Part shown: piece after piece, positions 38,861 to 50,815 of the stretch
Position numbering within the stretch: position 1 is the stretch's first letter
Layout: every line of letters begins with the position of its first letter
Source: Azospirillum tabaci
Lineage (GTDB): Bacteria > Pseudomonadota > Alphaproteobacteria > Azospirillales > Azospirillaceae
Direction: 5' to 3'
Length of the DNA: 64,000 bases
Assembly (NCBI RefSeq): GCF_014596085.1
Contig: NZ_JACCJY010000001.1
Span: 1 to 64,000, forward strand
Program-made: the position numbers and the translations under genes
The notes under the pieces: generated by a model
The model's database searches: none
Told to the model about the DNA's origin: nothing
Seen by the model: the letters and a program-made list of their open reading frames with translations, nothing else

Positions 38861-39649
38861 TCAGTGGGCGGACAGGTCGTGGATGGTCGGGTGGGCGCCG
38901 CACAGCGGGCAGTCCGGGTCGCGGCGCACCGTGATGCGCTGGAACGAGGCGTGCAGCGTGTCGAGCATCATCAGCCTGCCCGACAGCCCCTCGCCGATGC
39001 CCATGATCTCCTTCAGCACCTCGGTCGTCTGGAGCGAACCGACGAAGCCGGCCAGCGCCCCCAGCACGCCGCCCTCGGAGCAGGACGGCACCAGACCGCG
39101 CGGCGGCGGTTCCGGGAACAGGCAGCGGTAGCAGGGGTGTGGATCGCCGAGATGCGCCTTGAAGGTGGAGACCTGCCCGTCGAAGCGCAGGATCGCCGCC
39201 GACACCAGCGTCTTCCTCGCGAAGTAGCAGGCGTCGTTGAGCAGGAAGCGCGTGGCGAAATTGTCCGACCCGTCGGCCACGATGTCGTAGCGCCCGATCA
39301 GGTCCAGCGCGTTGTCCCTGGTCAGCCGCGCCTTGTGCACCTCCACCGCCACGTCGGGGTTCAGCGCGCGGATGCGGGCGGCGGCGCTCTCCACCTTCGG
39401 CAGGCCCAACGTGGATTCATCGTGGATGATCTGCCGTTGCAGGTTGGACAGGTCCACCGTGTCGTCGTCGATGACGCCGATGGTGCCCACCCCCGCCGCG
39501 GCGAGGTAGAGCAGCAGCGGCGCGCCCAGCCCGCCGGCGCCGACGACCAGGACGCGGGCGCGCAGCAGCGCCTCCTGCCCGACGCCGCCGACCTCCGGCA
39601 GGATGATGTGGCGGGAATAGCGGTGAAGCTGGGTGTCGGTGAAATCCAT
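38861..39649 (-). CDS. MoeB/ThiF-family adenylyltransferase (HesA-like)
   Basis: E1-like enzyme that adenylates the C-terminal glycine of a sulfur-carrier protein (MoaD or ThiS). It is 262 aa from ATG 39649. The ATP loop VVGAGGLGAPLLLYLAAAG (about residues 34-52), DDDTVDLSNLQRQ, the catalytic-cysteine region PSCSEGGVLG near residue 180, and the structural zinc CxxC pairs (CYRC and CPLC) are present. No rhodanese domain is fused. It could be molybdopterin synthase activation (MoeB) or thiamin (ThiF); the DsrE-like neighbour points to sulfur transfer. Confidence 0.9.
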   Translation of the reverse strand: MDFTDTQLHRYSRHIILPEVGGVGQEALLRARVLVVGAGGLGAPLLLYLAAAGVGTIGVIDDDTVDLSNLQRQIIHDESTLGLPKVESAAARIRALNPDVAVEVHKARLTRDNALDLIGRYDIVADGSDNFATRFLLNDACYFARKTLVSAAILRFDGQVSTFKAHLGDPHPCYRCLFPEPPPRGLVPSCSEGGVLGALAGFVGSLQTTEVLKEIMGIGEGLSGRLMMLDTLHASFQRITVRRDPDCPLCGAHPTIHDLSAH

Positions 39650-39723
39650 GATCCGCAGAATAGCGCGGAACGCCCCATACCGCGCAAGCCCCCTCGCTCG
39701 GGAGCCTGCCGCGGGTGGTGGCG

Positions 39724-40533
39724 TCAGGCGAGCAGGCTCATCTTGTAGGGGGTGGTCTTCGACGTGCTGGACGACTTGCTCGCATCCTCCGCCGCCCACT
39801 GCTTCAGCCGGGCCTCGCGCTCGCGCATGATCTTGTCGAACGGGCGTTCCTCGGTCGATTCGGGCGTCTTGGCGACCTTCTGGATGAAGTTCAGCTGATA
39901 GGGGATTTCGCCGACCACATTCTTCGGCGGGACGATCACCAGCTCGTACTGGCCGGGCTCGACCTTGAAGCTGGGCTTCTTCAGCATGTCCTCGCCCGCC
40001 TTCGTCGGGTCCATCGTGTCGCCGGAGGCCACGACCTTGCCCTCCTTGCTCATGAGGGCCCAGCGCGTGTAGGGCAGGGACATGTTGCCGACGAACTCGC
40101 CGCCCTGGGCGACGGTCAGCGTGTGCTTCTGGACGCCGCTGTCGTTGCCGACGACGGCGCGGGCGATGCCCTTCATCTGGGCACCGGTCCCCACCATCAT
40201 GATGTTCTGGCGTTCGGTGATGTCCAGCGTGTATTCGCGGTCGTTCACCCCGCGGACGGCCTGGGAGATGACCGCGGTGTAGGTGCCGGGGCCGAGCTTG
40301 GCGCTGGTCTCCGCCGCCTCGTTCTTCGCCTTGGCCTCGGCGACGACCTTATTGTTCTGGTCGACGATCTTGATGTTGGTGTTGATGTCGGCGATTTTGA
40401 AATTGAATTCGCCGGTCTTCGACACCGTGAACTGGCGGTAGTCGGTGGATGCGAGGTTGGAGTCCAACTCGTTGGTGATGCCGCGGAACTGGAACCAGTT
40501 CATCGTCGAGGCATTCGGAATTGCGACGCCCAT
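39724..40533 (-). CDS. Orphan protein with two PPC-like beta domains, unknown function
   Basis: 269 aa with no signal peptide or membrane segment. Residues about 14-105 (STDYRQFTVSKTGEFNFKIA ... LGPGTYTAVIS ... YTLDIT) follow the pattern of a bacterial pre-peptidase C-terminal (PPC) beta-sandwich; residues about 115-215 (HTLTVAQGGEFVG ... FKVEPGQYELVIV) look like a second copy. The C-terminal 45 residues are charged and Ser/Thr-rich. PPC domains are normally extracellular, so absence of an export signal is odd. It has its own near-consensus sigma70 promoter with a 115-base leader. I do not recognise a named family. Confidence 0.7.
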   Translation of the reverse strand: MGVAIPNASTMNWFQFRGITNELDSNLASTDYRQFTVSKTGEFNFKIADINTNIKIVDQNNKVVAEAKAKNEAAETSAKLGPGTYTAVISQAVRGVNDREYTLDITERQNIMMVGTGAQMKGIARAVVGNDSGVQKHTLTVAQGGEFVGNMSLPYTRWALMSKEGKVVASGDTMDPTKAGEDMLKKPSFKVEPGQYELVIVPPKNVVGEIPYQLNFIQKVAKTPESTEERPFDKIMREREARLKQWAAEDASKSSSTSKTTPYKMSLLA

Positions 40534-40655
40534 GGTGGCCTCCCCCGCTGGTCCTATGCCGTCAGCTCCGCATCGTCGGGCGGCCGTGCCGCAAGCCGTG
40601 CCATCGCCTGAAACGGCGGAGCCGCGCCGGCCGAAACTCCCGGCGCCGACAGGTT

Positions 40656-40684
40656 AGATTACTAAAATCCAATCTTTTTGTCAA
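40656..40684 (-). promoter_or_regulatory. Consensus sigma70 promoter of the PPC-like gene
   Basis: On the minus strand TTGACA (40684-40679) and TAATCT (40661-40656) are separated by exactly 17 bases, in an AT-rich stretch of an otherwise GC-rich region. Transcription would start near 40649. Confidence 0.82.
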
Positions 40685-40797
40685 AGCGCCGCCCGATGCG
40701 CGGGCCGGGCACAAAGACCGGACACGTCCCACTCTACAGCAGGATGCGCGACGGTGCAATATTCGCCGCCCGGTTGCGCGGGACAGCACCCGGGACG

Positions 40798-40833
40798 CCC
40801 CCTCCCGCGCCGGTGAACGGGCGCGGGAGGGGG
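40798..40833. terminator. Strong hairpin downstream of cysK
   Basis: CCCCCTCCCGCGCC (40798-40811) is perfectly complementary to GGCGCGGGAGGGGG (40820-40833). It starts 8 bases after the cysK stop on the minus strand. No T-run follows, but the 14-base stem is very stable. Confidence 0.7.
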
Positions 40834-40840
40834 GACCGGT

Positions 40841-41800
<960 letters not shown>

Positions 41801-41834
41801 TTTTCACTCCTCCGGTGTGTGGTATTTTCCCACT

Positions 41835-41853
41835 TTCTACATCATGTGTAGAA
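41835..41853. promoter_or_regulatory. Dyad operator upstream of cysK
   Basis: TTCTACA (41835-41841) and TGTAGAA (41847-41853) are a perfect 7-base inverted repeat with a 5-base centre. It lies 35 to 53 bases from the cysK start, in the gap between rrf2 and cysK, and is a good candidate site for the adjacent Rrf2 regulator. Confidence 0.72.
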
Positions 41854-41875
41854 TTTAACCGTTTTCCGGGTGGGA

Positions 41876-42331
41876 TTAAATCGTAAAATCGATGCGGTCT
41901 TCGGTCTCGCTCTCGACGCCGGCGGTGCGGGCGCGCAGGCAGAGATCCTCGATGGTGATGTCGTCGAGCTTCTTCATGCATTCCTCCTGAAGTTCGTTCC
42001 ACAGCGGGCGCACCACCTTGTGCCCCAGGATGGAGCCGGCCGGCTCCTCGATGGGGTCGGTCGCGGTTTCCATGGAGCGGACGACCTTCACGATCTCGCC
42101 CAGCGTGATCCGCCGGCGCTCGCGGGCCAGCCGGTAGCCGCCGCGCGGCCCGCGCACGCCGGCCAGGACGCCGTCGCGGACGAGCTGCTGGAGAACCTGC
42201 TCCAGATAGCGCTTGGGAATGCCCTGGCGGCGGGTGATCTCGCCGGATTGCACGGGTTCGGTGCCGGCGTTGTAGGCGATGTCCAGCACCGCCTCGATCG
42301 CGAACATCAGCTTCTTGGAGATGCGGAGCAT
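41876..42331 (-). CDS. Rrf2-family transcriptional regulator (CymR-like)
   Basis: 151 aa. The N-terminal winged helix ([22 protein letters not shown], then the recognition helix region ITRRQGIPKRYLEQVLQQLVRDGVLAGVRGPRGGYRLAR) is diagnostic of Rrf2. It lacks the three-cysteine Fe-S motif of IscR; only Cys117 and Cys130 or nearby are present, so it resembles CymR, which controls cysteine metabolism with CysK as partner. Its start overlaps the dut stop by one base, and cysK follows 75 bases later. Repression of cysK is inferred from position and the dyad at 41835. Confidence 0.88.
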   Translation of the reverse strand: MLRISKKLMFAIEAVLDIAYNAGTEPVQSGEITRRQGIPKRYLEQVLQQLVRDGVLAGVRGPRGGYRLARERRRITLGEIVKVVRSMETATDPIEEPAGSILGHKVVRPLWNELQEECMKKLDDITIEDLCLRARTAGVESETEDRIDFTI

Positions 42332-42825
42332 CAGTGCGACTCCTGCGCAGGGGAGGTCGAGACGAACTGGCCGGTGGAGCCGAAGCCCCCGGTGCCGCGG
42401 GCGCTGTCGGGCAGCGCGGCCGACTCGGCCCAGGCGGCGCGCTCGTAGCGGGCGATCACGAGCTGGGCGATGCGCTGCCCGCGCTCCACCGTGAAGGGCT
42501 GGTCGCCGTGGTTGATCAGGATCACCCCGACCTCGCCGCGGTAATCGGCGTCGATGGTGCCCGGGCTGTTCAGCACCGTGACCCCGTGCTTCAGCGCCAG
42601 GCCGGAGCGCGGGCGCACCTGCGCCTCGTACCCGTCGGGCAGGGCGAAGGCGACGCCCGTGGGGATCAGCGCACGGCGGCCCGGCTCCAGCACGACCGGT
42701 TCGGCCAGCGCGGCCAGCAGGTCCATGCCCGCCGCATGCTCCGTTGCGTAGGCCGGCAGGTCCAGCCCTGCGGCGTGGGCAAGCCGGACGATGGGAACGG
42801 GAATGGCGGGTGCCGGTGCGCTCAC
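42331..42825 (-). CDS. dut: dUTP diphosphatase
   Basis: Trimeric dUTPase that hydrolyses dUTP to dUMP and prevents uracil incorporation. It is 164 aa from GTG 42825, which overlaps the coaBC stop (GTGA). The motifs [10 protein letters not shown] (motif 1), [12 protein letters not shown] (motif 2), [22 protein letters not shown] (motif 3, quoted in part), GQRIAQLVI (motif 4) and [10 protein letters not shown] (motif 5) are all seen. The coaBC-dut order is widely conserved. Confidence 0.96.
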   Translation of the reverse strand: MSAPAPAIPVPIVRLAHAAGLDLPAYATEHAAGMDLLAALAEPVVLEPGRRALIPTGVAFALPDGYEAQVRPRSGLALKHGVTVLNSPGTIDADYRGEVGVILINHGDQPFTVERGQRIAQLVIARYERAAWAESAALPDSARGTGGFGSTGQFVSTSPAQESH

Positions 42826-44084
42826 GGAATGGTCTCCTGGGGAACGGGGGCGGGGGTGGAGGGTGGATTGAAATGCCGGGCGATGGCCTCGGCCAGACGG
42901 GCGGCCACGGCGTCCTTGCCCATGGTGGGCCAGTCCTCCGCGCCGTCGGCACGGATCAGATGGACGGTGTTGTCGGCCCCGCCGAAGGTGGTGGTGCCCG
43001 GCGACACGTCGTTGGCGACGATCCAGTCGCAGCCCTTGCGCGCGCGCTTGGCGGTCGCGTAGTCCACCACGTTGCCGGTCTCCGCGGCGAAGCCGACGAC
43101 GAGCGCCGGGCGCCGCGGCCCCGGCTGCGACAGGGTCGCCAGGATGTCGGGGTTCTCGGTCAGGGTCAGGCTCGGCGGGCCGCCGCCGTCCTTCTTCAGC
43201 TTGCGGTCCGACTCGCCGGCCACGCGCCAGTCGGCGACGGCGGCGGCGCAGACCGCGATGTCCGCGGGCAGGGCCGACTCGCAGGCCGCCAGCATCTCCC
43301 GCGCCGTCTCGATGGGGCGCACGGTGCAGCCGGGCGGGTCGGGCAGGCGGGTTGGGCCGGTGACCAGCGTCACGTCGGCGCCCAGCCGCCGCAGCGCCTC
43401 GGCGATGGCGTGGCCCTGCTTGCCGGAGGACCGGTTGGCGATGTAGCGCACCGGGTCGATGGGCTCGACCGTCGGGCCGCTGGTGACCAGGGCGCGCTTG
43501 CCGGCCAGCGGCTTGGGCGCGCCCAGCTCCTCGAAATGGGCGGCGATGGCCTGGACGATCTCCATCGGCTCGGCCATGCGCCCGAACCCGTACTCGCCGC
43601 AGGCCATCTCGCCCTTGTTCGGGCCGACCCGGCGGACGCCGCGCTTTTCCAGAAGCGCGAGGTTGTCCCGGGTCGCCGGATGCTCCCACATGCGGACGTT
43701 CATCGCCGGGGCGACGAGCACCGGCTTGTCGGTGGCCAGCAGCACGGTGGCGGCCAGATCGTCGGCCATGCCGGCGGCCATGCGGGCCAGCAGGTTGGCG
43801 GTGGCCGGGGCGACGACCAGCAGGTCGGCGTCGCGCGACAGCTGGATGTGCCCCATCTCCGATTCGTCGGTCAGAGACCACAAATCCTGGTAGACGGTGT
43901 CCTCGGTCAGCGCCTGCACGGACAGAGGCGTGACGAACTGCGCCCCCGCCCGGGTCAGGACCGCGCGCACGCGCACGCCCCGCTCCTTCAGGCGGCGGAT
44001 CAGCTCCAGGCTCTTGTAGGCCGCGATGCCGCCCGCGATGACGAGCAGGATGCGCTTGCCGGACAGCACGGATGTTTCGGCCAC
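42822..44084 (-). CDS. coaBC: Bifunctional phosphopantothenoylcysteine decarboxylase / phosphopantothenate-cysteine ligase
   Basis: Makes 4'-phosphopantetheine precursors of coenzyme A. It is 420 aa from GTG 44084, chosen for AAGGAG upstream; the frame continues to ATG 44150 and beyond without a ribosome site. The CoaC half has the flavin site [12 protein letters not shown], the conserved PAMN, and the active cysteine region [10 protein letters not shown]. The CoaB half has [23 protein letters not shown] in part and KKDGG. It is the first gene of the coaBC-dut-rrf2-cysK cluster. Confidence 0.95.
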   Translation of the reverse strand: MAETSVLSGKRILLVIAGGIAAYKSLELIRRLKERGVRVRAVLTRAGAQFVTPLSVQALTEDTVYQDLWSLTDESEMGHIQLSRDADLLVVAPATANLLARMAAGMADDLAATVLLATDKPVLVAPAMNVRMWEHPATRDNLALLEKRGVRRVGPNKGEMACGEYGFGRMAEPMEIVQAIAAHFEELGAPKPLAGKRALVTSGPTVEPIDPVRYIANRSSGKQGHAIAEALRRLGADVTLVTGPTRLPDPPGCTVRPIETAREMLAACESALPADIAVCAAAVADWRVAGESDRKLKKDGGGPPSLTLTENPDILATLSQPGPRRPALVVGFAAETGNVVDYATAKRARKGCDWIVANDVSPGTTTFGGADNTVHLIRADGAEDWPTMGKDAVAARLAEAIARHFNPPSTPAPVPQETIP

Positions 44085-44381
44085 GGGGGTCCGCCGCTCC
44101 TTGCTATGGATCGTGTGGGCGATGGATTTTGTAGAATTCAGATATTCCATCACGGCGCCGGGTACAAGCGTCCTTCGCTCATCCCCACAGCGATTCCGGT
44201 GTGAAATGCACATCCATGACAGGGGTGTGAAACCGCGGGCTTGATATTTCGTTGCGCAAGCGCATTCCAGGTCTTTCGTCCACGGCTCGTCATCGCGTAG
44301 AGTGCATTTTTAAGGATTTGCTGATAACCAGGGCAGTCCGAATGCTCTTTTCCGTATTTTCCATTTGAATTCAAACGGTCC
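44085..44381. other. Divergent intergenic region, coaBC and sigma54 regulator
   Basis: About 300 bases with visibly lower GC and T-rich stretches (for example near 44310-44370). It probably holds two divergent promoters. I see no tRNA, no small gene with a ribosome site and no strong -24/-12 element. Confidence 0.45.
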
Positions 44382-45839
<1,458 letters not shown>

Positions 45840-46208
45840 GTCCCGGTCCTTCCGGGAGTCCCATTCGCCCGCTCCGTCCCACACCTCTGGTCCTGCCGAA
45901 GCATAGGCTTCGTGTGCGTTCAATTCACGCAAGACCATCGAAAGTCTTGCCGTGCCGGGACCTGCCGCCATCGGCTTATTTCCAAATGACCAGCTCGGCC
46001 ACATTGGGCATATGCCGTGAAGCCGCCTTGCCGGTTCCGGTGCCATCCGGCTAGCCTCCCCTCGCGTTGCTTTGCTTGCGCTTCCGCGTGGCGCCACGGC
46101 GGATCGCCGCACATGACCGCCGCACCCTTCATCGTCCTTCGCCGGCCCCTTGCGCCCCGCGGCGCGGACCGGCGGCGGGCCCCCGACCGAGGAGCAGGAG
46201 TTCGCCTT
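45840..46208. other. Region upstream of the cold-shock gene
   Basis: About 370 bases. A short hairpin CCCGG-tcctt-CCGGG lies just after the sigma54 regulator stop (45842-45858). The rest probably contains the promoter and a long leader of the cold-shock gene, a feature common to csp genes. A short in-frame extension upstream of 46209 is not supported. Confidence 0.45.
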
Positions 46209-46418
46209 ATGACCACCGGCACCGTCAAATGGTTCAACACCACCAAGGGTTATGGCTTCATCGCGCCGGAGGCTGGCGCCAAGGACGTGTTCGTGCACAT
46301 CACGGCCGTGCAGAAGTCGGGCCTTCACGCCCTGTCCGAGGGCCAGCGCGTCCAGTTCGAGGTCGCGCGCGGCAACAACGGCAAGGATGCCGCGGTCAAC
46401 ATCAGCGTCATGGAGTGA
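46209..46418 (+). CDS. Cold-shock domain protein (CspA family)
   Basis: RNA and single-stranded DNA binding chaperone of 69 aa. RNP1 (KGYGFIAPE) and RNP2 (VFVHITAVQ) are clear, in the usual order after GTVKWFNTTKG. ATG 46209 has a GGAGCAGGAG ribosome site; a longer open frame from 46017 lacks one. It is the standard length. The next gene, convergent, is the hybrid kinase whose stop is 8 bases away. Confidence 0.95.
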   Translation: MTTGTVKWFNTTKGYGFIAPEAGAKDVFVHITAVQKSGLHALSEGQRVQFEVARGNNGKDAAVNISVME

Positions 46419-46425
46419 AGCGACG

Positions 46426-49400
46426 TCATGAGGTGACATAGCCGCGGAGCCGGTAGGCCTCCACGGCTTCCCGGGTGAGGCGGGGGATGTCGCGGCACAG
46501 CGACGTCACCTCGCTTACCGCGTTGCTCCGGCAGGCCAGCTCCAGCGCCCGGGCGGCCGCCGACAGGTTGCGGGCGCCGAAGGTCCCCGCGGTGCTCTTC
46601 AGCGTGTGGGCCTCCTTCGCCAGCCCGGCGAGATCGGCCGGGCCTCCCCCCGCCGCTTCCGCCCCGCCGCGGGCGATCCTCTCAGCCCGCTCCAGCGTCT
46701 CCTCCACGAACTGGCGGATGACGTCGGCCAGAAGCTCAGCGTCGAGATCCTGGGCGAGCTGCTGCAGGACCTCCATGTCCAAAACGCCCTTCTCCGGCAC
46801 GCCCATATCCACGACGCCCGCCAGGGTCGGGGCGGAGCCGTCCGAGGATGCGGCGGGCGTGGCGTTCTCGGCCGGGGGAGCGTCCAGCCAGCGGGCCACC
46901 GTCTCCAGCAGATGCAGACGGTCGATGGGCTTGGCGACGTGCCCGTTCATCCCGGCGGCCAGACAACGTTCGCGGTCGCTGTCCATGGCGTCGGCGGTCA
47001 TGGCGATGATCGGGACGGTGCCGGCCGGCGGCGGCAGGCCGCGCAGCCGACGGGTGGCGGTCAGCCCGTCCATCTCCGGCATGGCGAGGTCCATCAGGAT
47101 CAGCCCGTAGGGCGACGGGCCGGCCGCCGCAGCCTCCACCGCCTCCAGCGCTTCCCGCCCGTTGTTGGCGATGTCGACTTGATGGCCGGCGCCGCGCAGC
47201 AGCAGGGCGGCGACCATCTGGTTGGTCGGGCTGTCCTCGACCAGGAGAATCCGCGGGCCCGTTCCGTCGGCGGATGGCATGGCCGCGCTTTGCGGACGCG
47301 GCTCCGCGGCGGGCGGTGCCTCCGTCGCGCTCCGCCCGGTCACGGCGGCGAGCAGGCGCGACGGCCGGGCCGGCTTCGTCACCGTGGCGTCGGCGCCGTT
47401 GCCATCCCCCCCCACGGCCCGGTGCGGCAGGGCGAGACGGACGATCCGCCCCACTCCCTGCGCACGCAGCCGGTCGGGCAGCGAGCCGGTGACTGGAGCC
47501 TCCACGCTGCCGATCACCGCGGTGTCGGCGACGGGCAGGGTGCCGGCATCCAGCCCGGCGACCATCGCCACCACGTCCGGCGCGCTGACCGTGGCCCCCC
47601 AGGAGCGGAGCTGTTCGGCCAGAGCCCGCCGGGCGACGGGATTGGATTCCAGAAGCAGGACCGTTTGCCCGGCCAGCGGCGGCTCGGTGCCGGCGGCCCG
47701 CAGCGTTCCGGGCTCCAGCGGCAGGGTGAACCAGAAGCGGCTGCCCTGGCCGGGGGCGCTGTCGAAGCCGATGCTTCCCCCCATCATCTCCACCAGCCGC
47801 TTGGAGATCGCCAGACCCAGCCCGGCGCCGTCGTGGCGGCGCGACAGGCGGGGGTGCACCTGGGAAAATTCGGTGAAGAGGTCGGCGTGCGCGTTCTGCG
47901 GAATGCCGATGCCGGTGTCGGCCACCTCGAAGCGCAGGCGCGGTGGCGCGTGGCCGTCACCGCCCAGTTCCGACAGGGCAACGGCGACGCCGCCATGGTC
48001 GGTGAACTTCACGGCGTTGCCGACGAGGTTCAGCAGGACCTGCCGCACCCGGCCCGAGTCGCCGCGCAGCGTCGTCGGCAGGCCGCCGGGGATGCAGATG
48101 GCCAGCTCGATCCCTTTGGCGAAGGCGCGGGCGGCCTGCAGCTCGGCCACGCTCTCCACCACCTCGGCGGGGGAGAAGTGGCCCGATTCCAAGGTCAGCT
48201 TTCCGGCCTCCATCTTGGAGATGTCCAGGATGTCGTTCAGCATGGACAGGAGCGCCTCCGCCGACTCGCGGGCGGTGCGGGCGTAGGTGCGCTGCTCCTC
48301 CCCCAGCGGACCGTCCAGCAGCAGCCCCAGCATGCCCAGAACGCCGTTCATCGGGGTGCGGATCTCGTGGCTGATGGTGCGCAGGAACTCCGACTTGGCG
48401 CGGCTCGCCAGCTCCGCCTGCTCCTTGGCGAGGCGGAGCTGCGCCTCCGTGCGGCGGTGGTCGGTGATGTCGCGGAAGGACACCATCGCCATCGTCCGCC
48501 CGCGGTAGGGCACGTAGCGGGTCTCACCCTGCACCGTCAGCCTTTCGCCGTTGCGGCGCAGGCAGACGGTTTCGAAGGGGGTCTCGTCGCGGGCGCGGAT
48601 GCGCTGCCAGGAGAGGTCGCGGTCCTCCGGCGCCATCAGCGCGGTGATGGACTGCCCCGTCAGCTCGTCCGGCGTGTAGCCGAGGATGGCGGCGGCGGCC
48701 CGGTTGGCGTCGGCGATCACCCCCTGCTCATGCACCAGGATGCCGTCCATGGCGGCGTCCGACAGTTTGCGGAAGCGGTCCTCGCTCTCGCGCAGGGCCT
48801 GTTCCACCCGGCGGTGCTCGGTGATGTCCGTGTAGGTCATCAGGACCGAGCGGTCGGGCAGAAAGCTGGCGGTGATCTCCAGCACCCGGCCGTCGGGGCG
48901 TGTGCGCTCGATCCGGCTGACGCCTTCGGGTCGGAGGTTGGTCAGGTGGCGGGCGACGATCTCCGCCGGATCTCCGGGGCCGAACTCGCCGCGCTCGGCC
49001 AGGAAGCGCAGGAATCCGGGCATGCTCAGGCCGGGATAGGCCGCCTCGTCCGGCAGGTCCAGCATCTCCCGCAGGCGCCGGTTGCAGGTCAGGAAATGGC
49101 CGTCCGCGCTCCACACCACGAGGCCCTGCGACATGGCGCTGAAGGTGGCCTCCAGCAGGTCGGACTTGTGGGCCAGTTCCTGCTCGCGCCGCTTCAGCTC
49201 GCTGATGTCGGTGCGCAGCCCGACATAGCCGCCGTCGCTGGTCCGCCGCTCCTCGATCTTGAACCAGCGCCCGTCGCCGATCCGCTTCACCCGCGGCCCC
49301 TGCGGGTTGCGGTGCCGCTCCATCTGCCGCTCGACCCAGCGCTCGACGTCGCCGGGGCCGCAGTCGGGGTAATGGCCGGCGGCGGCGCCGCGGCGGATCA

Positions 49401-49797
49401 GCGACTCGAAGGTGATGCCGGGCTCCAGCGGCCCCAGCGGGGCGTAGATCTCGCGGAAGCGGGCGTTGCACTGGACCAGCCGGTCGTCGGCGTCGAACAG
49501 CGCGAAGCCCTCGTTGACGACCTCGATGGCCTCGGACAGGCGGCGGTGGGCGTCCGCCGCGCGGGTGTCGGCGGCGCGGGCCTCCGCCTGGGCGCGCCGG
49601 GTGGCCTCCCGTTCGCGCAGCACCGCCAGGGCCGTCACCACGCCGGCCAGCCCGATCCCGAAAAAGGGCCAGATCAGCTCGTCCGTCCCATGCTCCAGAA
49701 GATGCTGCAGCGTGTGCAGCGCGCTCGCCATCAGGAGCAGAAACGCGACCAGGGTGAGCCAGCTCCAACGGCGCAGCCAGTGGTGGGGGAACGGCAT
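46426..49797 (-). CDS. PAS-domain hybrid sensor histidine kinase with receiver and Hpt domains
   Basis: Inner-membrane sensory kinase of about 1123 aa. Two N-terminal transmembrane helices (about 12-60) are followed by a coiled-coil, at least three PAS domains (about 75-200, 210-335, 340-465), a HisKA motif [17 protein letters not shown] with His477, and an HATPase domain ([28 protein letters not shown]). Then comes a degenerate receiver-like stretch ([21 protein letters not shown]), a full receiver with Asp903 ([13 protein letters not shown]), and an Hpt domain with His1064 ([14 protein letters not shown]). This gives a complete phosphorelay in one protein. The start is uncertain (49797 preferred over 49854). 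Signal and output are unknown. Confidence 0.9.
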   Translation of the reverse strand: MPFPHHWLRRWSWLTLVAFLLLMASALHTLQHLLEHGTDELIWPFFGIGLAGVVTALAVLREREATRRAQAEARAADTRAADAHRRLSEAIEVVNEGFALFDADDRLVQCNARFREIYAPLGPLEPGITFESLIRRGAAAGHYPDCGPGDVERWVERQMERHRNPQGPRVKRIGDGRWFKIEERRTSDGGYVGLRTDISELKRREQELAHKSDLLEATFSAMSQGLVVWSADGHFLTCNRRLREMLDLPDEAAYPGLSMPGFLRFLAERGEFGPGDPAEIVARHLTNLRPEGVSRIERTRPDGRVLEITASFLPDRSVLMTYTDITEHRRVEQALRESEDRFRKLSDAAMDGILVHEQGVIADANRAAAAILGYTPDELTGQSITALMAPEDRDLSWQRIRARDETPFETVCLRRNGERLTVQGETRYVPYRGRTMAMVSFRDITDHRRTEAQLRLAKEQAELASRAKSEFLRTISHEIRTPMNGVLGMLGLLLDGPLGEEQRTYARTARESAEALLSMLNDILDISKMEAGKLTLESGHFSPAEVVESVAELQAARAFAKGIELAICIPGGLPTTLRGDSGRVRQVLLNLVGNAVKFTDHGGVAVALSELGGDGHAPPRLRFEVADTGIGIPQNAHADLFTEFSQVHPRLSRRHDGAGLGLAISKRLVEMMGGSIGFDSAPGQGSRFWFTLPLEPGTLRAAGTEPPLAGQTVLLLESNPVARRALAEQLRSWGATVSAPDVVAMVAGLDAGTLPVADTAVIGSVEAPVTGSLPDRLRAQGVGRIVRLALPHRAVGGDGNGADATVTKPARPSRLLAAVTGRSATEAPPAAEPRPQSAAMPSADGTGPRILLVEDSPTNQMVAALLLRGAGHQVDIANNGREALEAVEAAAAGPSPYGLILMDLAMPEMDGLTATRRLRGLPPPAGTVPIIAMTADAMDSDRERCLAAGMNGHVAKPIDRLHLLETVARWLDAPPAENATPAASSDGSAPTLAGVVDMGVPEKGVLDMEVLQQLAQDLDAELLADVIRQFVEETLERAERIARGGAEAAGGGPADLAGLAKEAHTLKSTAGTFGARNLSAAARALELACRSNAVSEVTSLCRDIPRLTREAVEAYRLRGYVTS

Positions 49798-49828
49798 TCG
49801 GCGCTCCGCATGGGACGAGGCGGAAACG

Positions 49829-50815
49829 TTACGGCTTTTGCGCCTCCGGAGCAATGAAGCCAGGGGCGTTGCGCAGCCGGCCGACGGCGCGGCGCCGGCC
49901 CAGCAGGCCGTGGCGCGGCCCGAACAGGACGGCCAGCGCCAGGATCAGGCCGGACGCCACGGCGATCATCCCCGCCGCGTTCAGCGAGTGGGAAGCCCCC
50001 AGCAGCATCGGACCGAAGGCCGCCGCGCCATAGCCGGCCAGCGCCGCCAGCACCCCCAGCGCGACGCTGAGCAGAATCTGCGCGGCCAGCCGGTCGGTCA
50101 GCAGGCGCGCCGCGGCGGGCGGGGCGATCAGCATGGCGATGACCAGGATGGAACCCACCGCCTCGAAGGCGGCGATGGCGGTGGCTGCCACCAGGAGTAC
50201 GACCCCGTAATGGAACAGCCCCGCCGGGATGCCCAGCGTGGAGGCGAGCGCCGGGTCGAAGGTGGTGATCTTCAGCTCCTTATAGAACAGCCCGACCAGA
50301 GCGACGCAGAGCGCGAAGACCGCGGCCAGCGTCAGCACCTCCCGCGGCAGGGCGGCCCACACCGCGGGATCGGTCAGCGATGCCCAGCCCTTGGGGGCCA
50401 GCCACAGGATGGTCTCCAACTGGCCGTAGAGCACGCAGTCGGCGTCGAGATCGACGCCGCCGGCCGACGCCTGCTCGATCATCACCACGCCGGCGGCGAA
50501 CATCACGGTGAAGACGACGCCCATGGCGGCGCCGGATTCCAGCCGGCCCAGCCGCCGCACCGCCTCGATCAGCAGGCCGGCCAGCGCCGCCGCGGCCAGC
50601 GCGCCGAGCATCATCGGCAGCGTCTCCCGCGTGCCGGCGACCAGGAAGCCGCCGACGATGCCGGGCAGGATGGCGTGGCTGACCGCGTCGCCCATCATCC
50701 CCTGGCGCCGCAGCACCAGGAAATTGCCGACCAGCGCGCAGGCGGCGCAGGCCAGCACGGCGGCGAGCAGGGCGGGGGCGTCGATCTGAAGGAATTCTTG
50801 GACGTCGGGCATCAT
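49829..50815 (-). CDS. Metal ABC transporter permease (ABC-3 family, TroD/MntB-like)
   Basis: Second permease of a manganese or iron import system, 328 aa. It has about eight transmembrane segments and the family motifs FLVLRRQGMMGDAVSHAILPG near residue 32 and VVGSILVIAMLIAPPAAARLLTDR (quoted in part) near residue 225. The start is ATG 50815 or 50812; the gene overlaps the preceding permease gene by 4 bases. The C-terminus is a short charged tail. It closes the unit binding protein-ATPase-permease-permease. Confidence 0.9.
   Translation of the reverse strand: MMPDVQEFLQIDAPALLAAVLACAACALVGNFLVLRRQGMMGDAVSHAILPGIVGGFLVAGTRETLPMMLGALAAAALAGLLIEAVRRLGRLESGAAMGVVFTVMFAAGVVMIEQASAGGVDLDADCVLYGQLETILWLAPKGWASLTDPAVWAALPREVLTLAAVFALCVALVGLFYKELKITTFDPALASTLGIPAGLFHYGVVLLVAATAIAAFEAVGSILVIAMLIAPPAAARLLTDRLAAQILLSVALGVLAALAGYGAAAFGPMLLGASHSLNAAGMIAVASGLILALAVLFGPRHGLLGRRRAVGRLRNAPGFIAPEAQKP

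Noticed and set aside
40534..40840. Hidden small gene between the PPC-like gene and cysK
   Set aside because: The stretch is explained by the promoter, a leader and the cysK hairpin; no supported frame.
46017..46208. N-terminal extension of the cold-shock protein
   Set aside because: Cold-shock proteins start at the MTTGTVKWF-type N-terminus; a ribosome site precedes ATG 46209 and the extension is low in coding character.
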